Source: Fictibacillus macauensis ZFHKF-1 | GTDB lineage: Bacteria > Bacillota > Bacilli > Bacillales > Fictibacillaceae | Reading direction: 5' to 3' | DNA length: 64,000 nucleotides | Assembly: GCF_000269865.1 (NCBI RefSeq) | Contig: NZ_AKKV01000020.1 | Location: 124,001-188,000 of the forward strand | Part shown: in pieces, positions 1-8,488 of the stretch | How positions within the stretch are numbered: position 1 is the first letter of the stretch | Layout of the letters: each line of letters opens with the position of its first letter | Position numbers and translations under genes: made by a program | Notes under the pieces: generated by a model | What the model was told of the DNA's origin: nothing | Database searches by the model: none | Seen by the model: only the letters and a program-made list of their open reading frames with translations

Positions 1-2
1 CC

Positions 3-824
3 CATTTAGCTTCCATTGTCTCGAGAAATGCAGGCTATAACATGTGTGATTTGGCTTCTTCATGGTTGCAACGAGCGATCTCACCTGCGCACCGCCAGCA
101 GTTGTTTTTAACGTATGAACGCGCAAATTGGCTTATTTTTTCAGATGCCTATCCGCAACTTTTGTTGTATGAAGTGAGTAAAATGAAAGGAGAACCTTTA
201 TTTCACCTTTTACCTGCGCTGAATGTTAGTTTGTTCATGCAACAAGAGTGGCAACGGTTTTGGGATACGCACGATGAAGAACGACTTTGGACAGCACTCA
301 TCATTAATGAACAGCATCTCATTCAGCTACCGGTTATTGAATCACCTTTATATAAACGACAAGTATTTGAGTCCATTCCTTACCATTTACAAGACTGGCT
401 TCATTTCAGTTCAGTTTTATTTCCTACGCTGCAAGGAGAATTGTATGGGTTTTCCGTGCATGGCTTTAGAAAAGTAAAAAACCGCATTCACCTCGGCCGA
501 AATTTAGCTGCTCTTTTAGTGCAATCTTCTCATGCTTCTTCATTTTCCGCGTTTAGCGATGTTGTTCCACATACAGGCTGCCGCTCTGATTATGAGCAGT
601 TTAGTCAGTTGCCAACTGAGCGAAAACGAACCCTTTTACGCAAGGAGTTTCCACTTGTAGCCCATAAACGGCCTTCGCTTTGTGATTGGTACAGTAAGGG
701 ACAATCGCTTGAACATTATTTTCGACCTTTATCGATGCCAAAAGTACAAAATTTGACACGTTGGTATCGTAATAAAGAGTGTCAATTACAAATCGGCATT
801 CTTCTTCAAGAATGGTGGCTATGA
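3..824 (+). CDS. yppC: YppC-like protein (DUF2515), 5' end outside the window
   Basis: The frame is open to the window edge. The codons before the first ATG (position 42) read HLASIVSRNAGYN, which resembles the conserved VSRNAGWNM segment I recall in DUF2515 proteins, so the true start lies upstream and ATG 42 is internal. The visible part is about 273 codons, rich in aromatic residues, with no signal peptide or clear membrane segment. The function of the family is unknown. In B. subtilis yppC follows ponA-recU and precedes yppE, which fits the order here. The gene ends at a strong bidirectional terminator. Family call fairly confident; function unknown. Confidence 0.75.
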   Translation, partial: HLASIVSRNAGYNMCDLASSWLQRAISPAHRQQLFLTYERANWLIFSDAYPQLLLYEVSKMKGEPLFHLLPALNVSLFMQQEWQRFWDTHDEERLWTALIINEQHLIQLPVIESPLYKRQVFESIPYHLQDWLHFSSVLFPTLQGELYGFSVHGFRKVKNRIHLGRNLAALLVQSSHASSFSAFSDVVPHTGCRSDYEQFSQLPTERKRTLLRKEFPLVAHKRPSLCDWYSKGQSLEHYFRPLSMPKVQNLTRWYRNKECQLQIGILLQEWWL

Positions 825-840
825 AGCGTTTTTAACCATA

Positions 841-879
841 AAAAAAACGAGCGCATGAACAATCTTCGCTCGTTTTTTT
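841..879 (+). terminator. Bidirectional intrinsic terminator after yppC
   Basis: ACGAGCG (847-853) pairs with CGCTCGT (867-873), flanked by a run of A on the left and a run of T on the right. It lies between convergent genes (yppC on plus, the 42-codon gene on minus) and can serve both. Confidence 0.85.
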
Positions 880-888
880 ACGCGTTCC

Positions 889-1017
889 TTATGTAGAAGG
901 TGTATTAGGACCTTCTAGTTTTTTATCTCCATAGCCTTCTTGAGGTTCTTGTTCCTTGCTGTTACTCCACGTTTCTTGCTTTTGTTCTAAACTATCGGAA
1001 TGTTGTTGCTCTGTCAT
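889..1017 (-). CDS. 42-aa hydrophilic protein, possibly forespore-expressed
   Basis: An ATG at 1017 reads 42 codons to TAA at 889-891. An excellent ribosome binding site (AGGAGGTG, revcomp of about 1026-1033) sits about 9 bases upstream. The peptide starts MTEQQHSDSLEQ and ends KKLEGPNTPST. It is almost entirely polar, rich in Gln/Glu/Lys/Ser, with no membrane segment and no cysteine. It is convergent with yppC and shares its terminator. A sigma-G-like promoter lies upstream (1038-1068). Size and composition resemble minor small acid-soluble spore proteins, but I do not recognise the family, so function is open. That it is a real gene rests on the ribosome site, the promoter and the terminator. 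Confidence 0.65.
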   Translation of the reverse strand: MTEQQHSDSLEQKQETWSNSKEQEPQEGYGDKKLEGPNTPST

Positions 1018-1037
1018 CTCATTTCACCTCCTGTCTC

Positions 1038-1068
1038 TAGTGTGAAACAAATGAGGTGTTTTCATTCA
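1038..1068 (-). promoter_or_regulatory. Candidate sigma-G/sigma-F promoter for the 42-aa gene
   Basis: On the minus strand TGAATG (1063-1068) is followed after 18 bases by CACACTA (1038-1044). This is one mismatch from each half of the sigma-G consensus (TGMATA, 17-18 bases, CATACTA). It lies about 20 bases upstream of the start codon and overlaps the 5' leader. Confidence 0.4.
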
Positions 1069-1206
1069 GATGCCGTCGAAAGAAGAGAGAGGATGAGGAA
1101 AACCACTTTCTTTGCCGAATCTCTTCTAGTTTTGTCAAGGCGGCAGGGATTGGAACGAAACGGGAGAAATTTTCTCTCTATAAGAAAAACGGGGAGGTTG
1201 TGTGAA

Positions 1207-1728
1207 ATGGAAATGGTATTTAAAACGAAAACGGTGTCTGATGAACTCGGTGTAAATCCAACAACGATTCAACGCTGGGTGAAGCATTTTAATCTACCGT
1301 GTCAAAAAAATGATCATGGACATTATCTATTCTCCGAAGAAGACATCGAAAGCTTACGAGAAATTAAACAACAGCTCGATTCTGGGCTGCTTATGAATGA
1401 TATTGCCATTGTTGAAGGAAAAAAGGAAAAACAAAAAGAACAGCCTCGTACACCGTCCATTGCGGCATTAGAAGATCGCTTTGCGCTATTAATTCAGCAA
1501 ATTGAACGTTTAGAGAAAAAAGTCGAGGAAAAAGCAGATGACGTGCTATCTTATCAAGTGTTGCAGCATTCTACTGAAATGGACGAAATGATGAATAAGC
1601 TAACGGTGATGGAAGAACGAATGCAAGAAATGGAAGGACACGTTACGAGAACCCTTGAACTAGCAACGGTAGAGCCCATGTTAAAAAAGCCCCGTAAAAA
1701 CTGGCTAGTGAGCTTGTTTTCTTTATAA
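1207..1728 (+). CDS. racA: Chromosome-anchoring protein RacA
   Basis: 173 aa. Residues 1-60 form a MerR-like winged helix-turn-helix (KTVSDELGVNPTTIQRWVKH, then HYLFSEEDIESL), matching the RacA N-terminus. Residues ~85-155 are a Glu/Lys-rich coiled coil. The C-terminus is basic then hydrophobic (PRKNWLVSLFSL). RacA is known to bind GC-rich sites near the origin and tether the chromosome to the pole via DivIVA during sporulation. ATG 1207 is chosen because GGGGAGG lies 9 bases upstream. The frame is open further upstream, but that segment (1000-1206) is unlike RacA and crosses the 42-aa gene's ribosome site. yppE follows at 57 bp. Confidence 0.8.
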   Translation: MEMVFKTKTVSDELGVNPTTIQRWVKHFNLPCQKNDHGHYLFSEEDIESLREIKQQLDSGLLMNDIAIVEGKKEKQKEQPRTPSIAALEDRFALLIQQIERLEKKVEEKADDVLSYQVLQHSTEMDEMMNKLTVMEERMQEMEGHVTRTLELATVEPMLKKPRKNWLVSLFSL

Positions 1729-1785
1729 AGAGTGCGTGCATTTCTGTTCAACTTTTGGTAGGATAGATGAGCAGGAGTGAAAAAA

Positions 1786-2154
1786 ATGGAGAATCGGTTA
1801 CTAGACTTAACAGAGCAGCTTCTTTCATTGAATGAAGAAGCTTATCACTATTATATGAATACGACGAAGCAGGCTGAGCATGATGCTGATTTTTATCAAA
1901 CGGTGAAACCATTTTCAGATCGTCTCTTACCGCTTGCTGAAGAATGGAAAGAACAATCGTTTACGTTTATTGAAACACGTGCCCCTAAATACTTGCATAA
2001 GCAACAAGTAGAGGACGCTTTTGAAAATTTGCAATTTGTTGCCGTTTTTGCTTTTCAAAAAGATACGAAAGAGCGTCGTTTTACAGGCTTAGTGCGTTCT
2101 ATTCAGTATACGTTAGACATTGTAAAAGATCGACTTGATCAAGAGAATCTATAG
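1786..2154 (+). CDS. yppE: YppE family protein (DUF1798)
   Basis: 122 aa, all-helical by composition, with the LTEQLLSLNEEAYHYY start and VKPFSDRL, ENLQFVAVFAFQKDTKERRF segments typical of DUF1798/YppE. YppE of B. subtilis is a small four-helix-bundle protein of unknown function. ATG 1786 is preferred over GTG 1777 because the GCAGGAG ribosome site (1771-1776) abuts the GTG but is 9 bases from the ATG. Synteny with yppC supports the name. No membrane segment. Confidence 0.8.
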   Translation: MENRLLDLTEQLLSLNEEAYHYYMNTTKQAEHDADFYQTVKPFSDRLLPLAEEWKEQSFTFIETRAPKYLHKQQVEDAFENLQFVAVFAFQKDTKERRFTGLVRSIQYTLDIVKDRLDQENL

Positions 2155-2166
2155 TCCGTTGCGATA

Positions 2167-2243
2167 GCGCCCTATGCGTCGTTAGACAAAATGAACGTTT
2201 TGTCGGATGAGGTGAAAAGGGGCGCTTCTGTTTTGCAAAACAG
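2167..2243 (+). other. Nested stem-loops and palindrome downstream of yppE
   Basis: GCGCCC (2167-2172) can pair with GGGCGC (2220-2225), enclosing GACAAAA (2185-2191) paired with TTTTGTC (2198-2204). A perfect 16-bp palindrome CTGTTTTGCAAAACAG follows at 2228-2243. There is only a weak T tract, so this may be a terminator, a processing structure or a protein site. It lies just upstream of the 2271 gene's leader. Confidence 0.4.
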
Positions 2244-2270
2244 CTAAGAAACGGCAAGGAAGGTAAACGT

Positions 2271-2792
2271 ATGTTTGATCCAACCATCTATGAAAATGTA
2301 AAACTAATTGTAGAAGGCCTCATTTATGAATATGATTATGCTGAAAAATTACACGTAACAAACCGCAAAGATCTCGTTGATTTAGCAACGTTGCGCCGTG
2401 AATTTGTAATGGAAGTTGCATTACATGGTGACACGACCACAACTAAAGCTGAACTCGTGATAGCGACAACGCTTGAAGATTTAGCGGGTGAGTTATTGGA
2501 TAATCGGACCATCGGCATTGGCTGTACCTTTCACATGATTTTTCATACAACCGTAGAAAATATAACGACTGAATGTGCGAACATTCAAGAAGCACTTTCT
2601 TTTATATGGAAAAATAAGGCGTCCATTTCGCAAACGGTTGCTTATACGTACGGTGCTCCTAGCGGGCAGTATGACTTAAAGGTGAAGGTTATGCTAAAAG
2701 AAAAGCTTCATGAAGAAGAAAGTGATGCGTTTAGTGCGCTCTTAGAATCTTTCTTTTTAACCTATCAACAGATTGCCACTAAAGGAGTATAG
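2271..2792 (+). CDS. Conserved-looking protein of unknown function, 173 aa
   Basis: ATG with AAGGAAGGT upstream. I do not recognise the family. The protein is acidic and soluble, with alternating beta-like and helical segments. Notable stretches are VMEVALHGDTTTT and IGIGCTFHMIFHTTVENI near the middle; the latter is hydrophobic and aromatic. There is no signal peptide and no cysteine pair. The stop is 7 bp from the start of the DEAD-box helicase gene, and the helicase ribosome site lies inside this gene's last codons, so the two are probably cotranscribed and translationally coupled. A role linked to RNA metabolism would be an inference from position only. Confidence 0.65.
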   Translation: MFDPTIYENVKLIVEGLIYEYDYAEKLHVTNRKDLVDLATLRREFVMEVALHGDTTTTKAELVIATTLEDLAGELLDNRTIGIGCTFHMIFHTTVENITTECANIQEALSFIWKNKASISQTVAYTYGAPSGQYDLKVKVMLKEKLHEEESDAFSALLESFFLTYQQIATKGV

Positions 2793-2799
2793 AGACACA

Positions 2800-4008
2800 A
2801 TGGAAAAGGAACTACAGTTTCAACACTTTCTACAAAAAAACTGGGAAAAGGCCAATTTTGAAAACTACACACCCATTCAAGAGGCATTAATGCCAACGAT
2901 GTTAGAAAAAAAAGATATTATTGCACAATCACCAACAGGTACTGGAAAAACGCTTGCTTACGGCTTACCGCTTCTTGAAAACATTAACGCTGCCGAAAAA
3001 TCCATTCAAGCTGTTGTAATTGCGCCGACAAAAGAATTAGTTATGCAAATTCATGCTGTATTTCAAGAATACACACAAGGCAGTGACATTACAGGAACAA
3101 CCCTCATCGGTGGCGTGAATACGCAACGTCAAGTTGATAAATTGAAGAAAAAACCGCACTATATTATCGGTACACCAAGCCGAATCATGGAACTCTATAG
3201 AAATAAAAAAGTAAAGTTACATGAAGTGAAAACGATTGTTGTCGATGAAGCAGATGTTATTTATGACATGAAATTGATGAATGATGTGGAAGCAATTGTG
3301 AAAGCAACGATGAAAGATCGGCAGCTTGTTTTTATTTCTGCAACGATCTCTCCAGCTATTAAAGAAAAAGCATTGGTGCTAAGCAATGAACCAGCCATCA
3401 TTACCATTACAACAGAGGCAACACCAACAAGTGTAGAGCATTTATATATCGTTTCGGAGCGTCGTGATAAAATCGAAAATCTACGACGAATTGTTCGTCA
3501 TGATCAACAAATGAAGGCTTTAATCTTTTTTAGTGGTCATTTAAAATTAGAAGAAATTGAATCAAAACTAGCGTATCAAGGCATTACGGTCGGTGTTTTA
3601 TCAGGACAAGCAACAAAACAAGAACGTCAAAAAGTGATGCGCGACTTCCGCAATAGTGATCACGCACTTCTTCTCGCTACAGACTTAGCAGCGCGTGGCT
3701 TAGATATTAGCGGACTAACGCACGTTATTCATTTTGACGTTGCCGAATCTGAGAAACAATTTATTCATCGCAGTGGACGAACAGGCCGCATGGGCAATCA
3801 AGGCACCGTTCTTTCTCTTATTACGGCCTTTGAAGAAGCACAATTAGTGAAGTGGAGCCGCAAACTTCACGTAGAGCCAAAGCAAGTAATGCTTCGCCAT
3901 ACGGCACTCGTACCAGCAGAACATAGTAAGAAACCAGCTTCTACAAGCTCAGCACAGCAAGGAAAAGCCAAAGCTTTAAAAAAGAAAAGCTACAACAAAA
4001 AAAGATAA
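2800..4008 (+). CDS. DEAD-box ATP-dependent RNA helicase
   Basis: 402 aa: minimal two-RecA-domain helicase. Visible motifs: Q motif region YTPIQEALMP (~24-33), motif I SPTGTGKT (~47-54), PTKELVMQ, motif II DEAD (VVDEADVIYD, ~151-154), motif III SAT, then domain 2 with ARGLD and HRSGRTGRMG. The C-terminus is a short basic tail (KKPASTSSAQQGKAKALKKKSYNKKR) likely to contact RNA. Size and lack of a long C-terminal domain resemble B. subtilis YfmL, which acts in 50S ribosome assembly, more than CshA or CshB; that assignment is inference. ATG 2800 is used (AAAGGAG 2781-2787); a TTG at 2773 would overlap the upstream gene. Confidence 0.85.
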   Translation: MEKELQFQHFLQKNWEKANFENYTPIQEALMPTMLEKKDIIAQSPTGTGKTLAYGLPLLENINAAEKSIQAVVIAPTKELVMQIHAVFQEYTQGSDITGTTLIGGVNTQRQVDKLKKKPHYIIGTPSRIMELYRNKKVKLHEVKTIVVDEADVIYDMKLMNDVEAIVKATMKDRQLVFISATISPAIKEKALVLSNEPAIITITTEATPTSVEHLYIVSERRDKIENLRRIVRHDQQMKALIFFSGHLKLEEIESKLAYQGITVGVLSGQATKQERQKVMRDFRNSDHALLLATDLAARGLDISGLTHVIHFDVAESEKQFIHRSGRTGRMGNQGTVLSLITAFEEAQLVKWSRKLHVEPKQVMLRHTALVPAEHSKKPASTSSAQQGKAKALKKKSYNKKR

Positions 4009-4039
4009 TGTGAACGACACGTATAGGAAGTGAAAAATC

Positions 4040-4957
4040 ATGAATTATGAAGTGTTACTCTATTACAAATATGTCCCGATTGACCAACCAGAAGCATTTA
4101 CACAAGAGCATCTTGCCTTTTGTAAAGCGCTTGGTTTAAAAGGACGTATTTTAATTGGTAAAGAAGGAATAAATGGAACGGTTTCAGGTACACCAGAACA
4201 AACGAAAGCTTACCGAGAGCACATGCAGTGTGATGAGCGCTTCCATGATATGGTCTTCAAAAGTGAACCAGCACAAGAACATGCATTTAAAAAAATGAAA
4301 GTTCGTTATAAACAAGAGATTGTTAACTTAAGTCTTGAAGATGATGTGAACCCGAATGAACAAACTGGTAAACGGTTATCACCGAAAGACTTTCGGGAAG
4401 CGATGCTACAAGAGGATGTCGTTATTTTAGATGCCCGCAATACGTACGAATATGATCTCGGTCATTTTAAAGGAGCGATTCGTCCTGATATTGAAACGTT
4501 TCGAGAGCTTCCAGAGTGGATTCGAGAGAATTTTTCACAGTATAAAGATAAGAAAGTATTAACGTACTGTACAGGTGGGATTCGCTGTGAAAAGTTTTCT
4601 GGTTTTCTCGTAAAGGAAGGCTTTCAAGACGTCTCTCAGCTTGAGGGTGGCATTATTTCATACGGTTATGATCCAGAGGTAAAGGGAGACCGGTGGGATG
4701 GAAAATGCTATGTTTTTGATGAGCGTATTTCCGTACCCGTCAATCGGACGGGTACGGAAACCGTAGTTGGTACATGTTATCACTGTGGCCAGCCAGAAGA
4801 ACGCTATGTTAAATGTGGTAATCCCGAATGTAATAAGCATTTACTGCTATGTGATGCTTGTGAAGAAGCGCATCATCGCGCTTGTAGCACAGCGTGTAAA
4901 CATCATGAGCACAATCGCTATGTAAAAGAACAACAAAAAACAGAGCCTACTGCGTAG
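4040..4957 (+). CDS. trhO: tRNA uridine(34) hydroxylase TrhO (YbfQ)
   Basis: 305 aa. TrhO proteins (UPF0176) form 5-hydroxyuridine at tRNA position 34 in an oxygen-dependent, prephenate-independent route. Order: N-terminal acylphosphatase-like domain ([26 protein letters not shown]), rhodanese domain ([18 protein letters not shown]) with the active-site loop CTGGIRC (Cys177, Cys183), then a Cys/His-rich tail ([28 protein letters not shown]) that should bind zinc, as in other Bacillus homologs. The start has AGGAAGTGA upstream. It follows the helicase at 31 bp and ends at a strong terminator, so the two may share a transcript. Confidence 0.9.
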   Translation: MNYEVLLYYKYVPIDQPEAFTQEHLAFCKALGLKGRILIGKEGINGTVSGTPEQTKAYREHMQCDERFHDMVFKSEPAQEHAFKKMKVRYKQEIVNLSLEDDVNPNEQTGKRLSPKDFREAMLQEDVVILDARNTYEYDLGHFKGAIRPDIETFRELPEWIRENFSQYKDKKVLTYCTGGIRCEKFSGFLVKEGFQDVSQLEGGIISYGYDPEVKGDRWDGKCYVFDERISVPVNRTGTETVVGTCYHCGQPEERYVKCGNPECNKHLLLCDACEEAHHRACSTACKHHEHNRYVKEQQKTEPTA

Positions 4958-4970
4958 GTCCTGTTTTTTT
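4938..4970 (+). terminator. Intrinsic terminator overlapping the trhO stop
   Basis: Stem AACAG-GCCTAC / GTAGG-CCTGTT with loop TGC and one mismatch, followed by nine T. The last trhO codons are part of the 5' arm. Confidence 0.8.
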
Positions 4971-5033
4971 TTGCTCGAAGGCTTTCAATTAAAAGGAATA
5001 TGTGTATAATGAAGGCAGAAAGGGCGTGTACGT

Positions 5034-5231
5034 ATGATTGATGTGCAATTTCCTGAAAATAAGCTAGAGCTATTGCCAGCGGGGTTTATTTTTCTTGTAT
5101 TTGTCTTATTAGCATGGCTGACCGTTAAATTTCTAAAAAAATATCATGTAAAAGAAGTGGCAAAAGCAAAAGCGATTGAAGCGAAACTACAACAACAAAA
5201 TGCCTCACCTCACCACATAGAAAAACCTTGA
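5034..5231 (+). CDS. Small single-pass membrane protein, 65 aa
   Basis: ATG with GAAAGGG upstream. One clear transmembrane helix (residues ~16-34, AGFIFLVFVLLAWLTVKFL) is followed by a basic, Ala/Lys-rich cytoplasmic tail (KKYHVKEVAKAKAIEAKL). By the positive-inside rule the N-terminus faces out. I do not recognise a family. It is monocistronic: trhO terminator upstream and a bidirectional terminator immediately after its stop, with a convergent POT transporter gene. Confidence 0.6.
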   Translation: MIDVQFPENKLELLPAGFIFLVFVLLAWLTVKFLKKYHVKEVAKAKAIEAKLQQQNASPHHIEKP

Positions 5232-5260
5232 GACTTCTCATGAAATCTCAAGGTTTTTAT
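5221..5260 (+). terminator. Bidirectional terminator
   Basis: CCTTGAGA (5226-5233) pairs with TCTCAAGG (5246-5253), with A5 before and T5 after. It serves the 65-aa gene on plus and the POT transporter gene on minus. Confidence 0.85.
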
Positions 5261-5262
5261 TT

Positions 5263-6660
5263 TTATAAGCGACCGTCAGACATTTTTACAAGCTTTTTGG
5301 AAAGCGTAAGTAAAATAAGGCCAAGAACGAGTGTAATGCTACCAATAATAATGAATACTTTAAAGTAGCCGAGTGATTCTGTCGTAGAAGCAAGTTGTCC
5401 ACCTAACAGGTTAGCGACCCCAGAGCCTGCGAGCCATACACCCATCATGAGAGAAGCTAATTTTACAGGTGCTAATTTACTTACCATGGATAGACCGATT
5501 GGTTGTAAGCAAAGTTCTCCAATCGTATGCAAGAAGTAAAGAAGTACCATGTAGATCATGTTTGCCTTTACAACAGCCGTATCACCTGTTCCTGTTTGAA
5601 GCAGTGCAGGCATAAGTACAGCAAATCCTAAGCCGAGTAAAATTAATCCTAATGCCATTTTTGTTGGTGTGGAAAAATCCCCGCGTTTTGATTTTGCGAG
5701 CTTCACCCATACGAGAGATAAAATAGGGGCGAAAATAACGATAAATAAAGGATTAAGTGATTGGAACCATGCAGTTGGTACGGTCCAACCAAACATCGTG
5801 CGATCGATAAATTTATCGGCATAAATGGTGAGCGAGCTACCTGCTTGCTCAAAACCAGCCATAAAGAAAATAACAAAGAACGTTAGAATGAAAATTACGC
5901 TAACGCGTTTCTTCTCAACAGGAGATAACGGTTGTTTTGCTTGCACACCAGCACGAGACACTCCTTGTTTTCCTACAGGTTTTGTGCCGAGTGTTCCTAA
6001 ATATTTCGTCGCAAGCAAATTAAAAATAATTTGGCCGATGATCATTCCAATAGCCGATGCTAAAAAGCCATAACGATAACCAAATTGTTCTACACCATTA
6101 ACGGTTGTTTTAAATAAATCATCTGATAAATAACCAACGACAAGTGGTGAGAAAAAGGCACCAATGTTAATGCCCATATAGAAAATCGTAAAGGCAGCAT
6201 CTTTGCGCGCAGAATCTGTTGCTGGATAGAGTTCACCAACAAGGGTTGAAATGTTGGGCTTAAAGAAACCATTACCTATAATAAGAAGTGCTAAGCCAAG
6301 AAAGAACGCTGTTTTACTTTGTGAAGAAAATAATGCGACATTACCAAGTGCAATCGTAATTCCACCCATCGTAATCGCCAGGCGTCTTCCTAAATAGCGA
6401 TCTGATAAATAGCCGCCAATCAGTGGGGTAAAGTAAACAGCACCTGTAAAGATGGAATAGATCCAATAGGCAGTACTTGTTTCTACTGCTAAGCCTCCAC
6501 TAACGAGTGATTTTGTTAAATAGAGTACGAGCAACGCTCTCATTCCGTAATAACTGAAACGTTCCCACAATTCTGTGAAAAACAGCAAATACAATCCTGG
6601 CGGATGTTTTTTCTTTTTTGCAACGTGACCGTCTTGGTCGATGTTTGCTGTTGCTTCCAT
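5263..6660 (-). CDS. Proton-dependent oligopeptide (di/tripeptide) transporter, POT family
   Basis: 465 aa, about 14 hydrophobic helices. POT/PTR signatures are visible: LLFFTELWERFSYYGMRALL (the ExxERFxYY motif, residues ~27-46), GGYLSDRYLGRR after helix 2, and FTIFYMGINIGAFFSPLVVGYL (PTR2 signature). These carriers import di- and tripeptides with protons across the cytoplasmic membrane. B. subtilis YclF is the closest named type I can recall. The ATG at 6660 has a GGGGGC-like site upstream. The gene is convergent with the 65-aa gene and monocistronic. Substrate beyond small peptides is not predictable. Confidence 0.9.
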   Translation of the reverse strand: MEATANIDQDGHVAKKKKHPPGLYLLFFTELWERFSYYGMRALLVLYLTKSLVSGGLAVETSTAYWIYSIFTGAVYFTPLIGGYLSDRYLGRRLAITMGGITIALGNVALFSSQSKTAFFLGLALLIIGNGFFKPNISTLVGELYPATDSARKDAAFTIFYMGINIGAFFSPLVVGYLSDDLFKTTVNGVEQFGYRYGFLASAIGMIIGQIIFNLLATKYLGTLGTKPVGKQGVSRAGVQAKQPLSPVEKKRVSVIFILTFFVIFFMAGFEQAGSSLTIYADKFIDRTMFGWTVPTAWFQSLNPLFIVIFAPILSLVWVKLAKSKRGDFSTPTKMALGLILLGLGFAVLMPALLQTGTGDTAVVKANMIYMVLLYFLHTIGELCLQPIGLSMVSKLAPVKLASLMMGVWLAGSGVANLLGGQLASTTESLGYFKVFIIIGSITLVLGLILLTLSKKLVKMSDGRL

Positions 6661-7044
6661 GTTTTAGCCCCCAATATGTTTGTTCTATTAATATTTTAAT
6701 TTACAAAATATTTAGCAGTCAATGATTATTGACTGGAAATGAAATTTTAAATGTATTAAGAAAATAAAGAATAGTTTGTTAGTAAAGCGTTTTCTTTCTT
6801 TATTCTGTGTGTTTTGTCCTCGTTTTGACGGGCTTTATGCTAGTAAAAAGGCGATGCAAAAGACGTAAAAAAAGAAAGTATGTACATGTTAGCTGTAACA
6901 AAAAACGTGGAAGAACGCTTTGTCCTTTTTTAAAAGTAGACCGCATACTAATTATTCATACACTTTCATGAAATTTCATGCATATTTAGGACGGTTGCAT
7001 ACATAAACATAATGGATCGATTTGTTTAAAAGGATGTGAGTGCC
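6661..7044. other. Intergenic region between divergent genes
   Basis: AT-rich spacer that must hold the promoters of the POT transporter (minus) and the DUF6143-like gene (plus). A CATACACT (6957-6964) matches a sigma-E -10 box, but I see no matching -35. No open frame with a ribosome site, no RNA gene recognised. Confidence 0.5.
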
Positions 7045-7641
7045 TTGCAAGAGGAACGACAGCGAAATAAAAGAATGAGAGAGCCCATCGAATCAGTTCG
7101 TACCGAGCGCGTTATGAAAAAGCAAGAATGGCCAATCTATACAGCAGATGTTAGCGATGGCTATAAACAAGCACTTGCAGGAAAGTATTTTAAAGGGCGT
7201 GGGCAGGAGATGCCGTTTGGAAACGGTACGAAGTCTTATGCCCTACTTGTTAATCCTGAACAGTCTGATGTTACGATTATTTTAAATAAAATCAAAACCG
7301 CTAACTTTTCAAACTCTCCTGTTCGGATTAGTACCTACTTATGTGCAACGGCGCGAGGGGAATTAACGCGCTCGTCCGATATTGCTCCTGGGAATTATAC
7401 TGATTGCGGCAAAAAAACGTGGCGTGCAGAAATTTATACAGGATGTAATTTGCGGATTATCGGGGGAAAGAATGTTATGGAAGATGCATTAAAAGCGTTT
7501 GAAAACAACATTAATAACGCAAAGGGATCGGTACTTTTGCCTCCAGGTACAATGTACATTGTAGAACTAAGTAGCATTTGTCCACGAGAAACGGGCTATG
7601 CTGTGATGAGCTTTTTTTGGTGGGAAATGCTGTGTGAGTAA
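7045..7641 (+). CDS. DUF6143-like protein
   Basis: 198 aa. The protein resembles the DUF6143 pattern I recall from spore-forming Bacillales: GKYFKGRGQEMPFGNGTKSY early, NPEQSDVTIILN and ANFSNSPVRIS in the middle, LPPGTMYIVEL and a C-terminal aromatic FFWWEM. A beta-sandwich is likely. No signal peptide. Function unknown. The start is uncertain: GTG 7036 overlaps the ribosome site AAAGGATGTGA (one mismatch from consensus), so TTG 7045, 6 bases downstream of it, is favoured. Monocistronic with its own terminator. Confidence 0.6.
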   Translation: MQEERQRNKRMREPIESVRTERVMKKQEWPIYTADVSDGYKQALAGKYFKGRGQEMPFGNGTKSYALLVNPEQSDVTIILNKIKTANFSNSPVRISTYLCATARGELTRSSDIAPGNYTDCGKKTWRAEIYTGCNLRIIGGKNVMEDALKAFENNINNAKGSVLLPPGTMYIVELSSICPRETGYAVMSFFWWEMLCE

Positions 7642-7680
7642 CACGTTTCTCTTCCTATAGATGCGTAAAAAAAGATTGCT

Positions 7681-7725
7681 AACCATGCTTTCTTCACTGA
7701 TAATGAAGAAGTGTGGTTTTTTTTT
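7681..7725 (+). terminator. Intrinsic terminator after the DUF6143-like gene
   Basis: AACCATGCTTTCTTCA pairs with TGAAGAAGTGTGGTT (one bulge, wobbles), followed by T9. Confidence 0.8.
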
Positions 7726-7779
7726 GTAATTAATGTAAAAATAATCATCGTAAAAGTGGTATGAAGGAGTGGTGGAAGC

Positions 7780-8484
7780 TTGACACAGTTAATTGAATTT
7801 AAAGAAGTAACGAAAACGTACAAGATGGGGGAGGTGCCAATTCAGGCGTTAGCTGGTGTAGATTTTACAATTAATGAAGGCGAATTTGTCGTAATCTTAG
7901 GAGCTAGTGGAGCTGGAAAGAGCACGATCCTAAATATATTGGGTGGAATGGATACGGCAACCGGAGGACACGTTTTTGTCGGTGGGAAGGAAATTACAGC
8001 ATGGAATGAAAAACAATTAACGCACTATCGTGGAGAAAAGATTGGCTTTGTATTTCAATTTTATAATTTAATTCCCAATTTAAACGCGTTAGAAAATGTC
8101 GAGTTTGCAACAGAAGTATGTAAGGATCACTTGGATGCAAGAGATATTTTGCACAAGGTAGGGTTAACCGAACGGATCAAAAATTTCCCCTCGCAATTAT
8201 CTGGTGGTGAACAGCAACGTGTAGCGATTGCTCGAGCGGTTGCCAAAAATCCATTGCTTTTATTATGTGATGAACCAACGGGCGCACTTGATTATGAGAC
8301 AGGGAAGGCTGTCTTGAAACTTCTTCAAGATTTAAATACGCAAATGAATAAATGCGTCGTCTTAGTGACGCACAATACCGCGATTGCACCGATGGCAGAT
8401 AAAATTATTAAAGTAAAAAGCGGGAAAATCGAAAGCGTCATCATTAATACTGAAAAACAACGTGTAGAAAGTATTGAATGGTGA
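7780..8484 (+). CDS. ABC transporter ATP-binding protein (LolD/MacB type)
   Basis: 234 aa nucleotide-binding subunit. Walker [10 protein letters not shown] (~36-44), Q loop [20 protein letters not shown] (characteristic of the LolD/MacB/BceA group), signature [14 protein letters not shown] (~141-154), Walker [14 protein letters not shown] and H loop VTHN. It powers the permease encoded 4 bp downstream. Start TTG 7780, with AAGGAG 10 bases upstream. Pairs of this type move lipoproteins, peptides or antimicrobials across or out of the membrane, and no two-component system is adjacent here, so the substrate is unknown. Confidence 0.9.
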   Translation: MTQLIEFKEVTKTYKMGEVPIQALAGVDFTINEGEFVVILGASGAGKSTILNILGGMDTATGGHVFVGGKEITAWNEKQLTHYRGEKIGFVFQFYNLIPNLNALENVEFATEVCKDHLDARDILHKVGLTERIKNFPSQLSGGEQQRVAIARAVAKNPLLLLCDEPTGALDYETGKAVLKLLQDLNTQMNKCVVLVTHNTAIAPMADKIIKVKSGKIESVIINTEKQRVESIEW

Positions 8485-8488
8485 GTCT

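Noticed and set aside
1000-1206. In-frame upstream extension of racA
   Set aside because: The extension has no RacA similarity, overlaps the promoter and ribosome site of the minus-strand 42-aa gene, and ATG 1207 has a good ribosome site.
6957-6964. Sigma-E promoter for the DUF6143-like gene
   Set aside because: CATACACT is a good -10, but no -35 at 13-15 bp.
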